DNA from: Chitinophagaceae bacterium
GTDB taxonomy: Bacteria > Bacteroidota > Bacteroidia > Chitinophagales > Chitinophagaceae
Reading direction: 5' to 3'
DNA: 48,890 bases
Assembly (NCBI GenBank): GCA_019638475.1
Contig: JAHBTR010000009.1
Coordinates: 1-48,890, forward strand
The position numbers and the translations under genes were made by a program. Shown here one piece after another: positions 18,856 to 26,917 of the stretch (position 1 is the stretch's first letter; each line of letters starts with the position of its first letter). The notes under the pieces are model-generated. The model saw nothing but the letters and a program-made list of their open reading frames with translations. It ran no database searches and was not told where the DNA came from.

Positions 18856-20724
18856 ATGTTTCAAAAATATGATGTTATTGTAGCTGGTGCAGGACATGCT
18901 GGTTGTGAAGCAGCAGCAGCAGCAGCAAATCTTGGCAGCAAAGTTTTGCTGATAACTATGAATATGCAAACCATTGCCCAAATGAGTTGCAACCCTGCAA
19001 TGGGTGGAATTGGTAAAGGACAAATTGTTAGAGAAATTGATGCTTTAGGAGGATATAGTGGTATAGTTACAGACAAAAGCACTATTCAATTTAGAATATT
19101 AAATAGAAGTAAAGGTCCTGCTATGTGGAGTCCAAGAGCTCAAAACGATAGAATGTTGTTTTCTGCCACATGGAGAGAAATGTTAGAAAATACGCCAAAT
19201 ATTGATTTTTATCAGGATATGGTAAAAGAATTGATTATTAAAAACAATACAGTTTGTGGCGTTGTTACAGGATTAGGACATGAAATTTTTGCCACAACTG
19301 TAGTAATTACAAGCGGCACTTTTTTAAATGGCATTATTCATATAGGAGAAAAACAATTAGGTGGTGGAAGAATTGCAGAAAAAGCTGCTACGGGAATTAC
19401 AGAACAATTAGTCAATATTGGCTTTGAAAGCAATAGATTAAAAACAGGAACTCCCCCAAGAGTAGATGGAAGAAGTTTAGATTATTCTAAAATGGAAATA
19501 CAAAAAGGAGATGATGAAATTTCAGGCTTTTCCTTTTTAGACACAGAAAAAATAAAACCAGCACAACAAAGATGTTGTCATGTTACTTATACCAACTCAC
19601 AAGTACACGAAATATTAAAAACAGGTTTCAGCAGAAGCCCCATGTATCAAGGAAGAATTGAAGGTGTTGGACCAAGATATTGCCCAAGTATAGAAGATAA
19701 GATAAACAGATTTGCCGATAAAGACAGACACCAACTTTTTGTAGAACCAGAAGGTTGGAATACTGTAGAAATTTATGTAAATGGATTTTCTACCTCTTTG
19801 CCAGAAGATGTACAAATAAAAGCCCTAAGAACAGTGCCTGGTTTTGAAAATTGTAAAATATTTAGACCAGGGTATGCTATTGAATATGATTATTTTCCAC
19901 CCACACAACTTAAACACACATTAGAAACAAAAATAATATATAACTTGTTCTTTGCTGGGCAGATAAATGGCACAACAGGCTATGAAGAAGCTGCTTGTCA
20001 AGGTATTATTGCAGGTATAAATGCCCATCAAAAAGCCAGAAATTTAGAGCCATTTATTTTAAAAAGAAATGAGGCTTATATAGGTGTTTTAATAGATGAT
20101 TTAATTAGCAAAGGAACAGATGAACCTTATAGAATGTTTACAAGCAGGGCAGAGTTTAGAACACTATTAAGACAAGATAATGCAGATTTAAGACTTACAG
20201 AACTTAGCTATAATATAGGTTTAGCCTCTCAAGAAAGAATGGATAAAGTGCTGTATAAACAGCAAAAAATAGCGGCAATAAAATCTCTTTTAAACACTGT
20301 TTTTATAGAACCATCTGCTATTAATACCTATTTTGAAACCATTGGTTCAGCACCCATTACAGAAAAACAAAAAGCATCAAAAATTATTTTAAGACCAGGT
20401 GTTAGTTTACAAGATTTGTTACCTTATTCAAATGTGTTGTTTAAAGATTTTGCTACCGAAAATAAAGAAATATTAGAACAGGCAGAAACACAGGTAAAAT
20501 ATGAACGATATATTGAAAAGGAAAAAGAATTGGTAGAAAAAATGAACCAAATGGAAGAGTTGATAATACCAGATAGTTTTGATTATGATAAAGCAGCAGC
20601 TATATCAAACGAAGCCTTACAAAAATTCAAAAAAATTAAACCAAGAACCATAGGACAAGCAAGTAGAATAAGTGGTGTAAGCCCAAGCGATGTTCAAATT
20701 TTAATGGTTTATATGGGCAGATAA
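18856..20724 (+). CDS. mnmG: tRNA uridine-5-carboxymethylaminomethyl modification enzyme MnmG (GidA)
   Basis: With MnmE (not in the window) it installs carboxymethylaminomethyl groups on the wobble uridine of several tRNAs, using FAD and methylene-THF. The FAD-binding motif GAGHAGCEAA starts at residue 11. CNPAMGGIGKGQIVREIDALGG follows near residue 44, GGGRIAEKAA lies further on, and TGYEEAACQG marks the second FAD motif. The C-terminal helical region ends with the family motif RISGVSPSDV. At 622 residues it is full length. Confidence 0.96.
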   Translation: MFQKYDVIVAGAGHAGCEAAAAAANLGSKVLLITMNMQTIAQMSCNPAMGGIGKGQIVREIDALGGYSGIVTDKSTIQFRILNRSKGPAMWSPRAQNDRMLFSATWREMLENTPNIDFYQDMVKELIIKNNTVCGVVTGLGHEIFATTVVITSGTFLNGIIHIGEKQLGGGRIAEKAATGITEQLVNIGFESNRLKTGTPPRVDGRSLDYSKMEIQKGDDEISGFSFLDTEKIKPAQQRCCHVTYTNSQVHEILKTGFSRSPMYQGRIEGVGPRYCPSIEDKINRFADKDRHQLFVEPEGWNTVEIYVNGFSTSLPEDVQIKALRTVPGFENCKIFRPGYAIEYDYFPPTQLKHTLETKIIYNLFFAGQINGTTGYEEAACQGIIAGINAHQKARNLEPFILKRNEAYIGVLIDDLISKGTDEPYRMFTSRAEFRTLLRQDNADLRLTELSYNIGLASQERMDKVLYKQQKIAAIKSLLNTVFIEPSAINTYFETIGSAPITEKQKASKIILRPGVSLQDLLPYSNVLFKDFATENKEILEQAETQVKYERYIEKEKELVEKMNQMEELIIPDSFDYDKAAAISNEALQKFKKIKPRTIGQASRISGVSPSDVQILMVYMGR

Positions 20725-20779
20725 TAACGCCTTAAAAATCTTTTTTATTAACCATATTATATATTTAAAATCAGCCATT

Positions 20780-21589
20780 ATGCTTAATTCGTGTAGTAAA
20801 AAATTTATTAAAACACTATTAGTTTTATTAGCATTTATTATTCCCTTATCTGGCTTTAGTTGGGGAATTACAGGACACAGAGTAGTTGCAGAAATTGCAC
20901 AAAATCATTTAACAAAAAGAGCCAAAAAGGAACTCAAAAAATTATTAGGAAAAGAAACACTTGCAGAATGGGCAAACTGGCCAGACTTTATAAAATCTGA
21001 TACCACCAACACATGGAAACATACCTCTCAATGGCATTATGTAAATATGCCAGGTGGTTTAAATAAAGAAGATTATATAAACACATTAAAAAACTTACAA
21101 GGCGAAAATCTTTATACAGAAATAACAACACTCAAAAACCAAATTGCCAATTCTTCATTAACTATTGAGCAAAGAAAAACAGCACTCATATTTTTAATAC
21201 ACCTAATTGGCGATTTGCACCAACCATTACATGTTGGCAGAGAAGAAGATTTAGGAGGCAATAAAATAAAAGTTACTTGGTTTGATGAACCCAGCAACAT
21301 ACACAAAGTTTGGGACGAAAGTTTGGTAGATTATCAACAATATAGCTATACAGAATATGCAGCTATATTAAACAAAGCATCTAAAGAGCAAATCAAATAT
21401 TGGCAAAACACGTCATTAGAAAATTGGTTTTATGAATCTTATGAAATTGCTAATAAAATATATGCTCAAACACCAGCAGGTTCAAAATTAAAATATAGAT
21501 ACAATTATATTTTTGTAGATGATTTAAACAATCAATTATTAAAAGGAGGTTTAAGATTGGCTAAAATTTTAAATGAAGTATTCGATTAA
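20780..21589 (+). CDS. Secreted S1/P1-type zinc nuclease
   Basis: A signal peptide (about residues 1-27) would be cleaved just before W28 (FS-WGITGHR). That is the hallmark of the family, whose mature N-terminal Trp coordinates zinc. Other expected ligand motifs follow: GHRVVAEIA, WPDFIKSD, HLIGDLHQPLHVG and GGNKI. These periplasmic or secreted phospholipase-C-fold enzymes cleave single-stranded DNA and RNA and remove 3' phosphates, usually for nucleotide scavenging. Length (269) is normal. It is 55 bp downstream of mnmG on the same strand. Confidence 0.92.
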   Translation: MLNSCSKKFIKTLLVLLAFIIPLSGFSWGITGHRVVAEIAQNHLTKRAKKELKKLLGKETLAEWANWPDFIKSDTTNTWKHTSQWHYVNMPGGLNKEDYINTLKNLQGENLYTEITTLKNQIANSSLTIEQRKTALIFLIHLIGDLHQPLHVGREEDLGGNKIKVTWFDEPSNIHKVWDESLVDYQQYSYTEYAAILNKASKEQIKYWQNTSLENWFYESYEIANKIYAQTPAGSKLKYRYNYIFVDDLNNQLLKGGLRLAKILNEVFD

Positions 21590-21669
21590 TTTTTCTAAAC
21601 AAAGAAGAATAAATTTTAATAAAACTCATAACAATCCTTTAGCTTCGCTGCCAATAAAAAGTAAAAAAT

Positions 21670-22590
21670 ATGTCTTTAGTTGTTGTAGGCTCTATGGCTT
21701 TTGATGCAATAGAAACGCCTTTTGGAAAAAGTGATAAAATAGTAGGTGGTGCAGGTACTTATATAGCATGGTGTGCAAGCAATTTTACACCTGTAAAACA
21801 AATAAGTGTTGTAGGGGGAGATTTTCCTCAAGAAGAATTAGATAGTTTAACAGCTCGTCAGGTAAATTTAGAGGGTGTTCAAATTAAAAAAGAAGAAAAA
21901 ACTTTTTTCTGGAGTGGTCGTTATCACATGGATATGAATTCAAGAGACACGTTGGTTACAGAATTAAATGTTTTAGAAAACTTTCAACCAGTAGTACCTG
22001 AAAGTTATCAGGATTGTGAATTTTTAATGTTAGGAAATTTAGCCCCATCTGTTCAGCTTAGTGTAATAGAGCAATTAAAAAACAGACCCAAATTAGTTGT
22101 ATTAGATACCATGAATTTTTGGATGGATATAGCTATGGACGATTTAAAAAAAGTATTAGCAAAAATAGATGTATTGGTAATAAATGATAGCGAAGCAAGA
22201 CAACTAAGTGGAGATTATTCATTAATGCGTGCTGCTAAAAATATTTTGACCATGGGTCCAAAATATTTGGTAATTAAAAAAGGCGAGCATGGAGCTTTAT
22301 TGTTTCATAGCAACAAAGTATTTTTTGCACCAGCACTTCCTTTAGACGAAGTTTTTGACCCTACAGGAGCAGGAGATACTTTTGCAGGAGGCTTTATAGG
22401 ACACCTTGCAAAAACAAAAGACATCAGTTTTGAAAATATGAAAACTGCTATTATTGTAGGTAGTGCTATGGCAAGTTATAGTGTAGAAAAATTTGGAACA
22501 GAAAGATTAAGAGAATTAACAAAAGAAGATATTTCAGAAAGATTAAACGAATTTGTACAATTAGTACATTTTGATATTAACTTGGTGTAA
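21670..22590 (+). CDS. PfkB (ribokinase)-family sugar kinase
   Basis: The protein has the PfkB fold: VVVGSMAFDAIETPFG at the start, GGAGTYIAW, and the ATP/anion-hole signature DPTGAGDTFAGGF near residue 228. The catalytic Asp is in GAGD. It phosphorylates a sugar or nucleoside, but the substrate cannot be told from sequence; ribokinase, fructokinase and adenosine kinase are all in the family. It stands alone at the left border of the restriction-modification island. Length 306. Confidence 0.88.
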   Translation: MSLVVVGSMAFDAIETPFGKSDKIVGGAGTYIAWCASNFTPVKQISVVGGDFPQEELDSLTARQVNLEGVQIKKEEKTFFWSGRYHMDMNSRDTLVTELNVLENFQPVVPESYQDCEFLMLGNLAPSVQLSVIEQLKNRPKLVVLDTMNFWMDIAMDDLKKVLAKIDVLVINDSEARQLSGDYSLMRAAKNILTMGPKYLVIKKGEHGALLFHSNKVFFAPALPLDEVFDPTGAGDTFAGGFIGHLAKTKDISFENMKTAIIVGSAMASYSVEKFGTERLRELTKEDISERLNEFVQLVHFDINLV

Positions 22591-22853
22591 TAATATTGTT
22601 TAGACTTAATGCTGAAAAAAAGAGGAGAAGATGCTGGGAAGAAAGAATTAAAAAAGCGGATTGTTCTAACGACAATCTAAACGTAGATAGCATTAATTAA
22701 TTGATATACAATAAAAAAAATTTTCTAATAGTAGCATGATATAGCATAAATTTGCGAGTTACCAGCAATTTTACGAGCGACCGTGCTAACATTGGGCAGA
22801 CGGACAAAAAACAGGTTTTCCTTGAAAAACTGTTCAAAAAATTTAGCAGAAAG
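22591..22853. other. Intergenic border of the R-M island
   Basis: No gene is seen. The left half is AT-rich like the host and contains the paired segments GTTTAGA (22598) / TCTAAAC (22676) and TTAATGCT (22606) / AGCATTAA (22689), which are not nested as a simple hairpin. From about 22750 base composition becomes visibly richer in G and C (ACGAGCGACCGTGC, GGGCAGACGGAC), marking the probable left end of transferred DNA. A second TAnnTTTG (TAAATTTG) lies at 22747-22754. Confidence 0.5.
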
Positions 22854-22885
22854 TTTGCGGACTTTAATATATCATTGTATATTTG
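22854..22885 (+). promoter_or_regulatory. Promoter of the first R-M methyltransferase
   Basis: TTTG at 22854-22857 and TATATTTG at 22878-22885 are separated by exactly 20 bases, matching the Bacteroidota -33/-7 pattern. The -7 box stands four bases (CCCT) before the ATG at 22890. This supports that start and predicts a leaderless transcript. Confidence 0.72.
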
Positions 22886-22889
22886 CCCT

Positions 22890-23819
22890 ATGAACGGTTC
22901 AATTAACAGTCCTTTTCGTTACGCAGGTGGTAAGTTTTACGCAAGGAAACTTATACTTGCTCACGTTCCCCAACACACGGCATACATTGAACCATTTGCA
23001 GGTGGCGGCAGCATTTTCTTTGCAAAACCGAAAGTTCGCTTTAATCAACTTAACGACATTGACAACGAACTTGTGAATGTTTATCTGACAATTCGGGACT
23101 ATCCTGACGAGTTGATTTACTTCCTTAAAAAGCGACCGCTAAAAGAAAGCAGAGTGCCGACACATTTTACAGACAACATTTTGTTTGGCGACCCTTTACC
23201 TGCGACAAAAGAACTGCACGGCTTTTTCAAAAACGAGTTCAAACCAAAGAACGACCTTGAACGAGCAGGACGTTGGTTTTACTTGAACAGAACTTCATAC
23301 AGTGGTATAATGAACAGCCAAAATATGTATTGGGGTTATGGCGACAAGTATTCTATGCAGCCGAAAAACTGGGCACAAAATATTATTCGGACAAGTCAAA
23401 AACTGCAAGGCATTGAAATAACAAATCTTGACTTTGAAAATGTAATAGACAATGCACCTGACGGTGCTTTGCTATTCATTGACCCACCTTATTTCAATGC
23501 TGACCAAGACAAATTTTATCAGCATTATTTTTCAAAGCACGACCATTTTCGCCTTGCTGAATGTTTGCAACGCAACAGTGACAGACTGAAACTTTTTATC
23601 ACTTATGACAACACGCCTGAAATTCGAGAATTGTATAGTTGGATGACTGAAATGCACGACAAAGAATGGAACTATTGTATTCAGCGAACTGACGACCAAA
23701 AAAATGGAACGGACAGAAAAGGCGAACGCTACAAAGGAAAAGAGTTGTTTCTTCTTAACTATGTTTCAGAAGAACCTGTTTTGATTGAAAGCGAATTTGA
23801 ATTTACTTTCTCCGAGTAG
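22890..23819 (+). CDS. DNA adenine methyltransferase (Dam/D12 class) of R-M system 1
   Basis: The N-terminus SPFRYAGGK (residues 7-15) and the SAM-binding FAGGG (36-40), followed by the catalytic DPPY (198-201), give the alpha-class order of Dam-like N6-adenine methyltransferases. An open frame extends upstream to 22752, but the ATG at 22890 fits the family start and has a promoter four bases before it (309 residues). The gene ends tail-to-tail with the endonuclease gene, overlapping by 17 bp. Base and codon use are richer in GC than flanking genes, a sign of transfer. Target sequence unknown. Confidence 0.9.
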   Translation: MNGSINSPFRYAGGKFYARKLILAHVPQHTAYIEPFAGGGSIFFAKPKVRFNQLNDIDNELVNVYLTIRDYPDELIYFLKKRPLKESRVPTHFTDNILFGDPLPATKELHGFFKNEFKPKNDLERAGRWFYLNRTSYSGIMNSQNMYWGYGDKYSMQPKNWAQNIIRTSQKLQGIEITNLDFENVIDNAPDGALLFIDPPYFNADQDKFYQHYFSKHDHFRLAECLQRNSDRLKLFITYDNTPEIRELYSWMTEMHDKEWNYCIQRTDDQKNGTDRKGERYKGKELFLLNYVSEEPVLIESEFEFTFSE

Positions 23820-24558
23820 TTTGGTTTGACTTGCGTTTTTCTTCAACAACTTCCAATAATCTTTCTTCTATTCTTGACAACGATTTCCAATTCTCATCAT
23901 TATCAAGTTTTACATAGGGAGTTCGTGGTATAAAACCGTCCACCGCAATATCTTTCGGAACACAGTAACGCCAATCGTTTTCGCAAGCCGTTATCAAATC
24001 TTCATCGGAAGCAACAGCATAAAATTTGTAAAGCACTTGCTTTACTTTTTCATCGTGTATGACTTCCAAATGTTCGCCAACAGTATTACCTTGAAAAACG
24101 GCATTTGAAGTATTTGTAATCAGCACATCAAAACTATCAACGGAATATCTGTCATTTGAAGAACCTGCTAATTTTATGTTGCTTCTTGACCTATGACTTT
24201 TTACGAGAAAATGCGGAACTTTTAAATTTCTGCTGCGTTGCCCATCACTTACAGAACCACGAACAGCACTTTTACTTTCAACTTTCAAAATCACGCCTGT
24301 TCTGCGGTGCGTAATGCTTATATCTTCATCGTAAACACCTGTTTGAGCATTGAGATTTAACTTTTGGACACTCCAAGTTGTTCGTGGCAAAATCCTATCC
24401 AACAACAGAAAAGCATTGTATTCCATTGCTTTCCCTCTTATCATCGGAGTTACTTTTTGGTCTTCAAGAATTTCAAACAAAAATTCAATCGGCACATTAA
24501 ACTTCTTGCAATACTTCAAAAGTTCTTCGGCAAGTTTTATTTTTTCATCATTACTCAT
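23803..24558 (-). CDS. Putative type II restriction endonuclease of R-M system 1
   Basis: I do not recognise a named family. A PD-(D/E)xK core is plausible: acidic cluster D77-E78-D79, a beta hairpin, then V-E94-S-K96 (GVILKVESKS). The 251-residue protein sits between a controller gene, whose stop overlaps its ATG (ATGA), and a convergent adenine methyltransferase. That is the standard context of a controlled type II enzyme. Translation is probably coupled to the controller. Codon use matches the methyltransferase rather than the host. The function comes mainly from context. Confidence 0.78.
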   Translation of the reverse strand: MSNDEKIKLAEELLKYCKKFNVPIEFLFEILEDQKVTPMIRGKAMEYNAFLLLDRILPRTTWSVQKLNLNAQTGVYDEDISITHRRTGVILKVESKSAVRGSVSDGQRSRNLKVPHFLVKSHRSRSNIKLAGSSNDRYSVDSFDVLITNTSNAVFQGNTVGEHLEVIHDEKVKQVLYKFYAVASDEDLITACENDWRYCVPKDIAVDGFIPRTPYVKLDNDENWKSLSRIEERLLEVVEEKRKSNQTTRRK

Positions 24559-24785
24559 TTCTTATCTGGTATTCCTTTTGTAAATTTTGCGACATCGCAA
24601 CCAAGACAATCAGCAATTTTGACGAGCGTTAAGAAACTTACATTTCTTTCGCCTCTTTCAATTCCGCCAACATACGAACGGTCAACTTCTGCTTGCCAAG
24701 CAAGTTGCTCTTGTGACAAACCTTTAGCTTTTCGTAGCTCACGAATTTGACTACCTAACTCAACTAAATGTTTGTCTTTTTTCAC
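24555..24785 (-). CDS. R-M controller (C) protein, XRE-type helix-turn-helix
   Basis: A 76-residue helix-turn-helix protein: IRELRKAKGLSQEQLAWQAE then VDRSYVGGIERGERN, typical of C proteins of type II systems. These dimers bind C-boxes upstream of their own gene, activate the C-R operon and delay endonuclease production until the host is methylated. The start is a GTG at 24783-24785. A -7 box lies four bases upstream and a C-box-like operator 17 bases upstream. It overlaps the endonuclease start by 4 bp. Confidence 0.9.
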   Translation of the reverse strand: MKKDKHLVELGSQIRELRKAKGLSQEQLAWQAEVDRSYVGGIERGERNVSFLTLVKIADCLGCDVAKFTKGIPDKK

Positions 24786-24789
24786 GGTG

Positions 24790-24797
24790 CAAACTTA
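24790..24797 (-). promoter_or_regulatory. -7 promoter element of the controller-endonuclease operon (TAAGTTTG)
   Basis: TAAGTTTG on the minus strand is an exact TAnnTTTG match, four bases (CACC) before the GTG start. It predicts a leaderless transcript, as reported for several C-protein operons. It is immediately downstream of the operator, so bound protein could contact RNA polymerase. Confidence 0.65.
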
Positions 24798-24802
24798 AAT
24801 AT

Positions 24803-24838
24803 ATGCTAACTATAATACCACCGACTATAATACCTCAT
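24803..24838 (-). promoter_or_regulatory. C-box operator of the controller protein
   Basis: On the minus strand two copies of GGTATTATAGT(C/T) are separated by GGT. The core TTATAGTC-GGTG-GTATTATAGTTA closely resembles the Esp1396I-type C-box (TTATAGTC, GTG spacer, ATTATAGTCA) as I remember it. The double site is expected to bind one then two C dimers, first activating and then repressing the operon. Confidence 0.75.
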
Positions 24839-24950
24839 TTTAAATGGCAGACAAAAAAACTGCTGGTAACAAGGGTTTGGCGTTATGTCGGCGGACTGAA
24901 ACGCAATCGTCAACATTGGTACATGTGGCATCTGTTGTTCCAAGCTTTCG

Positions 24951-25030
24951 TTTCCGCAGAGTCTCCTTGTATAGCTTTGTGTATTAGGTAAGTGGGTTGA
25001 GATATTGGTATGTTTAGCACTAATTTCTGA
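24951..25030 (+). repeat. Dispersed 80-bp repeat, copy C
   Basis: It starts TTTCCGCAGAGTCTCCTTG and ends near TTTAGCACTAATTTCTG. It matches 40710-40790, and most of 40631-40690, with scattered differences, so it is the most diverged copy. It lies exactly between two R-M systems and may mark an insertion or recombination site. Confidence 0.85.
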
Positions 25031-25058
25031 AACTGCAAATAACCATCCAAAAAATGAG

Positions 25059-25066
25059 TAACTTTG
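25059..25066 (+). promoter_or_regulatory. -7 promoter element upstream of R-M system 2 (TAACTTTG)
   Basis: An exact TAnnTTTG match 32 bases before the ATG at 25099. It would give a leader of about 25 bases. No -33 TTTG was seen at the usual distance. Confidence 0.45.
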
Positions 25067-25098
25067 AAATTGTAAAATAATATTAGCCACAAGATAGA

Positions 25099-25959
25099 AT
25101 GAAACTTTGGAACAACGATACTGAAATACAATTTTTTACAGAGGCATTAAAGAATTTCGCTTCTCCAGAGCAACTGTTTTACAAATTACAAGGTGGTTAT
25201 TTTGCCTATGTTCCAAAAGGTTTAGACGCAGAAGGTCAAACTTTACAAAGTAGAAATTCACTTATAGGGCAGTTTACAGAAAAATGGAGTAAAACCCTTT
25301 TTGAACCAATAGCCAAAGAATTAGGACTATTTGCAGTAAATAGTGTTGTATGTGATGAACTCGGACTTTCAAGGCAGTCAAGTGCAGACCTTGCATTTTG
25401 CACAACAAACAACTCGGTTCAAAAACCTGAAAATCTAAAACTACTTTTTGAAATCAAAATGAGTGTTGTTTCAAATTACCAATACACTCACTCAAACAAT
25501 GTTGAATATGTAGGAGATTACAAGCAACACAAAGGAAATCCAGCTTTACTACGTTCTGACTCAATGCTGAAAGCAATTGGAAAAGCATTAAATATTCGTG
25601 TTTCTGGAGTTGCCTCTACAAAAATACCTATCGTTGTTTTAGGCAACAGTCCTATAACAGACAGTTATGTAAAAAAGGTGGATTTTCTTAAATCTACAGG
25701 AGTTATACAAGGCTTTTGGTCTTTAAATCCAAACCCTATAAACGCTGATTATGTAAAAAATACACCAAAATTGGGTTTTCAAACAATTTTAGACAGAGAA
25801 CAACTTTTTAATAATTGCAAAGAACTTATAACCAATGATATGAACTACTTTTCTTCAATGATTTCAAAATTAAAACTTGGAGAAATTATACGAATTGCCA
25901 ATCAAGAAAATACTGATATTGCAAAAGCAGAAAAATTTTTAACCTTAATCCGAAGCTAA
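25099..25959 (+). CDS. Putative type II restriction endonuclease of R-M system 2
   Basis: A 286-residue protein whose best catalytic candidate is D97 (QSSADLAF) followed by E118-I-K120 (LKLLFEIKMS), the spacing and hydrophobic setting of a PD-(D/E)xK core. It is followed after a single base by a DNA methyltransferase gene, so the two form an R-then-M operon. I do not recognise a named enzyme and cannot give a target. Composition is closer to the host than that of system 1. A helper or nickase role cannot be excluded. Confidence 0.75.
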   Translation: MKLWNNDTEIQFFTEALKNFASPEQLFYKLQGGYFAYVPKGLDAEGQTLQSRNSLIGQFTEKWSKTLFEPIAKELGLFAVNSVVCDELGLSRQSSADLAFCTTNNSVQKPENLKLLFEIKMSVVSNYQYTHSNNVEYVGDYKQHKGNPALLRSDSMLKAIGKALNIRVSGVASTKIPIVVLGNSPITDSYVKKVDFLKSTGVIQGFWSLNPNPINADYVKNTPKLGFQTILDREQLFNNCKELITNDMNYFSSMISKLKLGEIIRIANQENTDIAKAEKFLTLIRS

Positions 25960-25960
25960 A

Positions 25961-26866
25961 ATGAAAAGACAAAAAGGAACAGAAACAAGTGCTTTTGGAA
26001 CAAACGGAAGAATTAATCACGATAGTTCAAAGTTTTATAATTCAAAACTTTACACAGAACTTGGTGAAAAAAAACTTCTTGTTAAGAATGAAAACAAATT
26101 TCCGGATAAATTAGAAAACAAATTTATTCTTGGCTCTGCAGAGAATATGAAAGAGTTACCTGACAACTCCGTTCATTTAATGATTACTTCTCCACCTTAC
26201 AATGTTTCAAAAGAGTATGACGAAGATTTATCACTAAAAGAGTATTTACAACTTCTTGAAAACTCATTTAAAGAAACTTTTAGAGTTTTAGTAAATGGTG
26301 GACGTGCTTGTATAAATGTTGCCAATCTTGGTAGAAAGCCATACATACCACTTTCTGACTACATTTCAAGAATAATGATAGACATTGGTTTTAATATGCG
26401 TGGTGAAATTATTTGGAATAAAGCAGCAAGTGCAAGCCCATCAACAGCTTGGGGTAGTTGGCAAAGTGCTGCCAATCCAATTTTAAGAGATATACACGAA
26501 TATATTTTGATTTTTTCTAAAGGCGATTATAAAAGAGAAAAGGAGGGGAAAGAAAATTCCATAACAAAAAAGCAATTTATAGAATGGACAAAATCTATTT
26601 GGACAATGAATGCAGAAAGTGCAAGAAGAATTGGGCATCCAGCACCTTTTCCAGAAGAACTTCCTTATAGACTAATTCAACTTTATTCATTTAAAGGAGA
26701 CATTATACTTGACCCTTTTATAGGTAGTGGAACAACAGCAGTTTCAGCAATTAAATCAGAAAGAAATTTTGTTGGTTACGACATATCACAAGAATATATT
26801 GACCTTGCAGAAAAGCGACTAAGTTCTTTTTTAGAGCAAACAACATTAAAGTTTGCCACAGTTTAA
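25961..26866 (+). CDS. DNA methyltransferase (beta class, TSPPY) of R-M system 2
   Basis: The catalytic motif TSPPYN (residues 76-81) precedes the SAM-binding motif DPFIGSGTT (251-259), so motif IV comes before motif I: the beta-class order of N4-cytosine or N6-adenine methyltransferases. The target-recognition region is probably around residues 110-230. TSPPY is compatible with either N4-cytosine or N6-adenine modification. It protects host DNA from the partner endonuclease encoded just upstream; its start follows that gene's stop by one base. Length 301. Confidence 0.9.
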   Translation: MKRQKGTETSAFGTNGRINHDSSKFYNSKLYTELGEKKLLVKNENKFPDKLENKFILGSAENMKELPDNSVHLMITSPPYNVSKEYDEDLSLKEYLQLLENSFKETFRVLVNGGRACINVANLGRKPYIPLSDYISRIMIDIGFNMRGEIIWNKAASASPSTAWGSWQSAANPILRDIHEYILIFSKGDYKREKEGKENSITKKQFIEWTKSIWTMNAESARRIGHPAPFPEELPYRLIQLYSFKGDIILDPFIGSGTTAVSAIKSERNFVGYDISQEYIDLAEKRLSSFLEQTTLKFATV

Positions 26867-26917
26867 AAGAAAAATATAAATAGCCCCTTGTCATCATAAC
26901 AATAGCTTAGAAAAACC

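Larger units (their letters stand above)
24839..25098. other. Spacer between the two R-M systems, no gene
   Basis: The first 60 bases keep the higher GC of system 1 (GGCGTTATGTCGGCGGAC). An 80-bp dispersed repeat follows at 24951-25030, then the promoter region of the second system. Short frames on both strands (24803-25131) cross these elements, have no family resemblance and are not accepted. Confidence 0.6.

Noticed and set aside
22658..22677. GATTGT...ACAATC inverted repeat as a pfkB terminator
   Set aside because: The stem is short and asymmetric, with no following T-run, and lies about 70 bp after the stop.
24803..25131. Short frames on both strands between the R-M systems
   Set aside because: They cross the C-box operator, the dispersed repeat and the promoter of system 2, and lack domain signatures.
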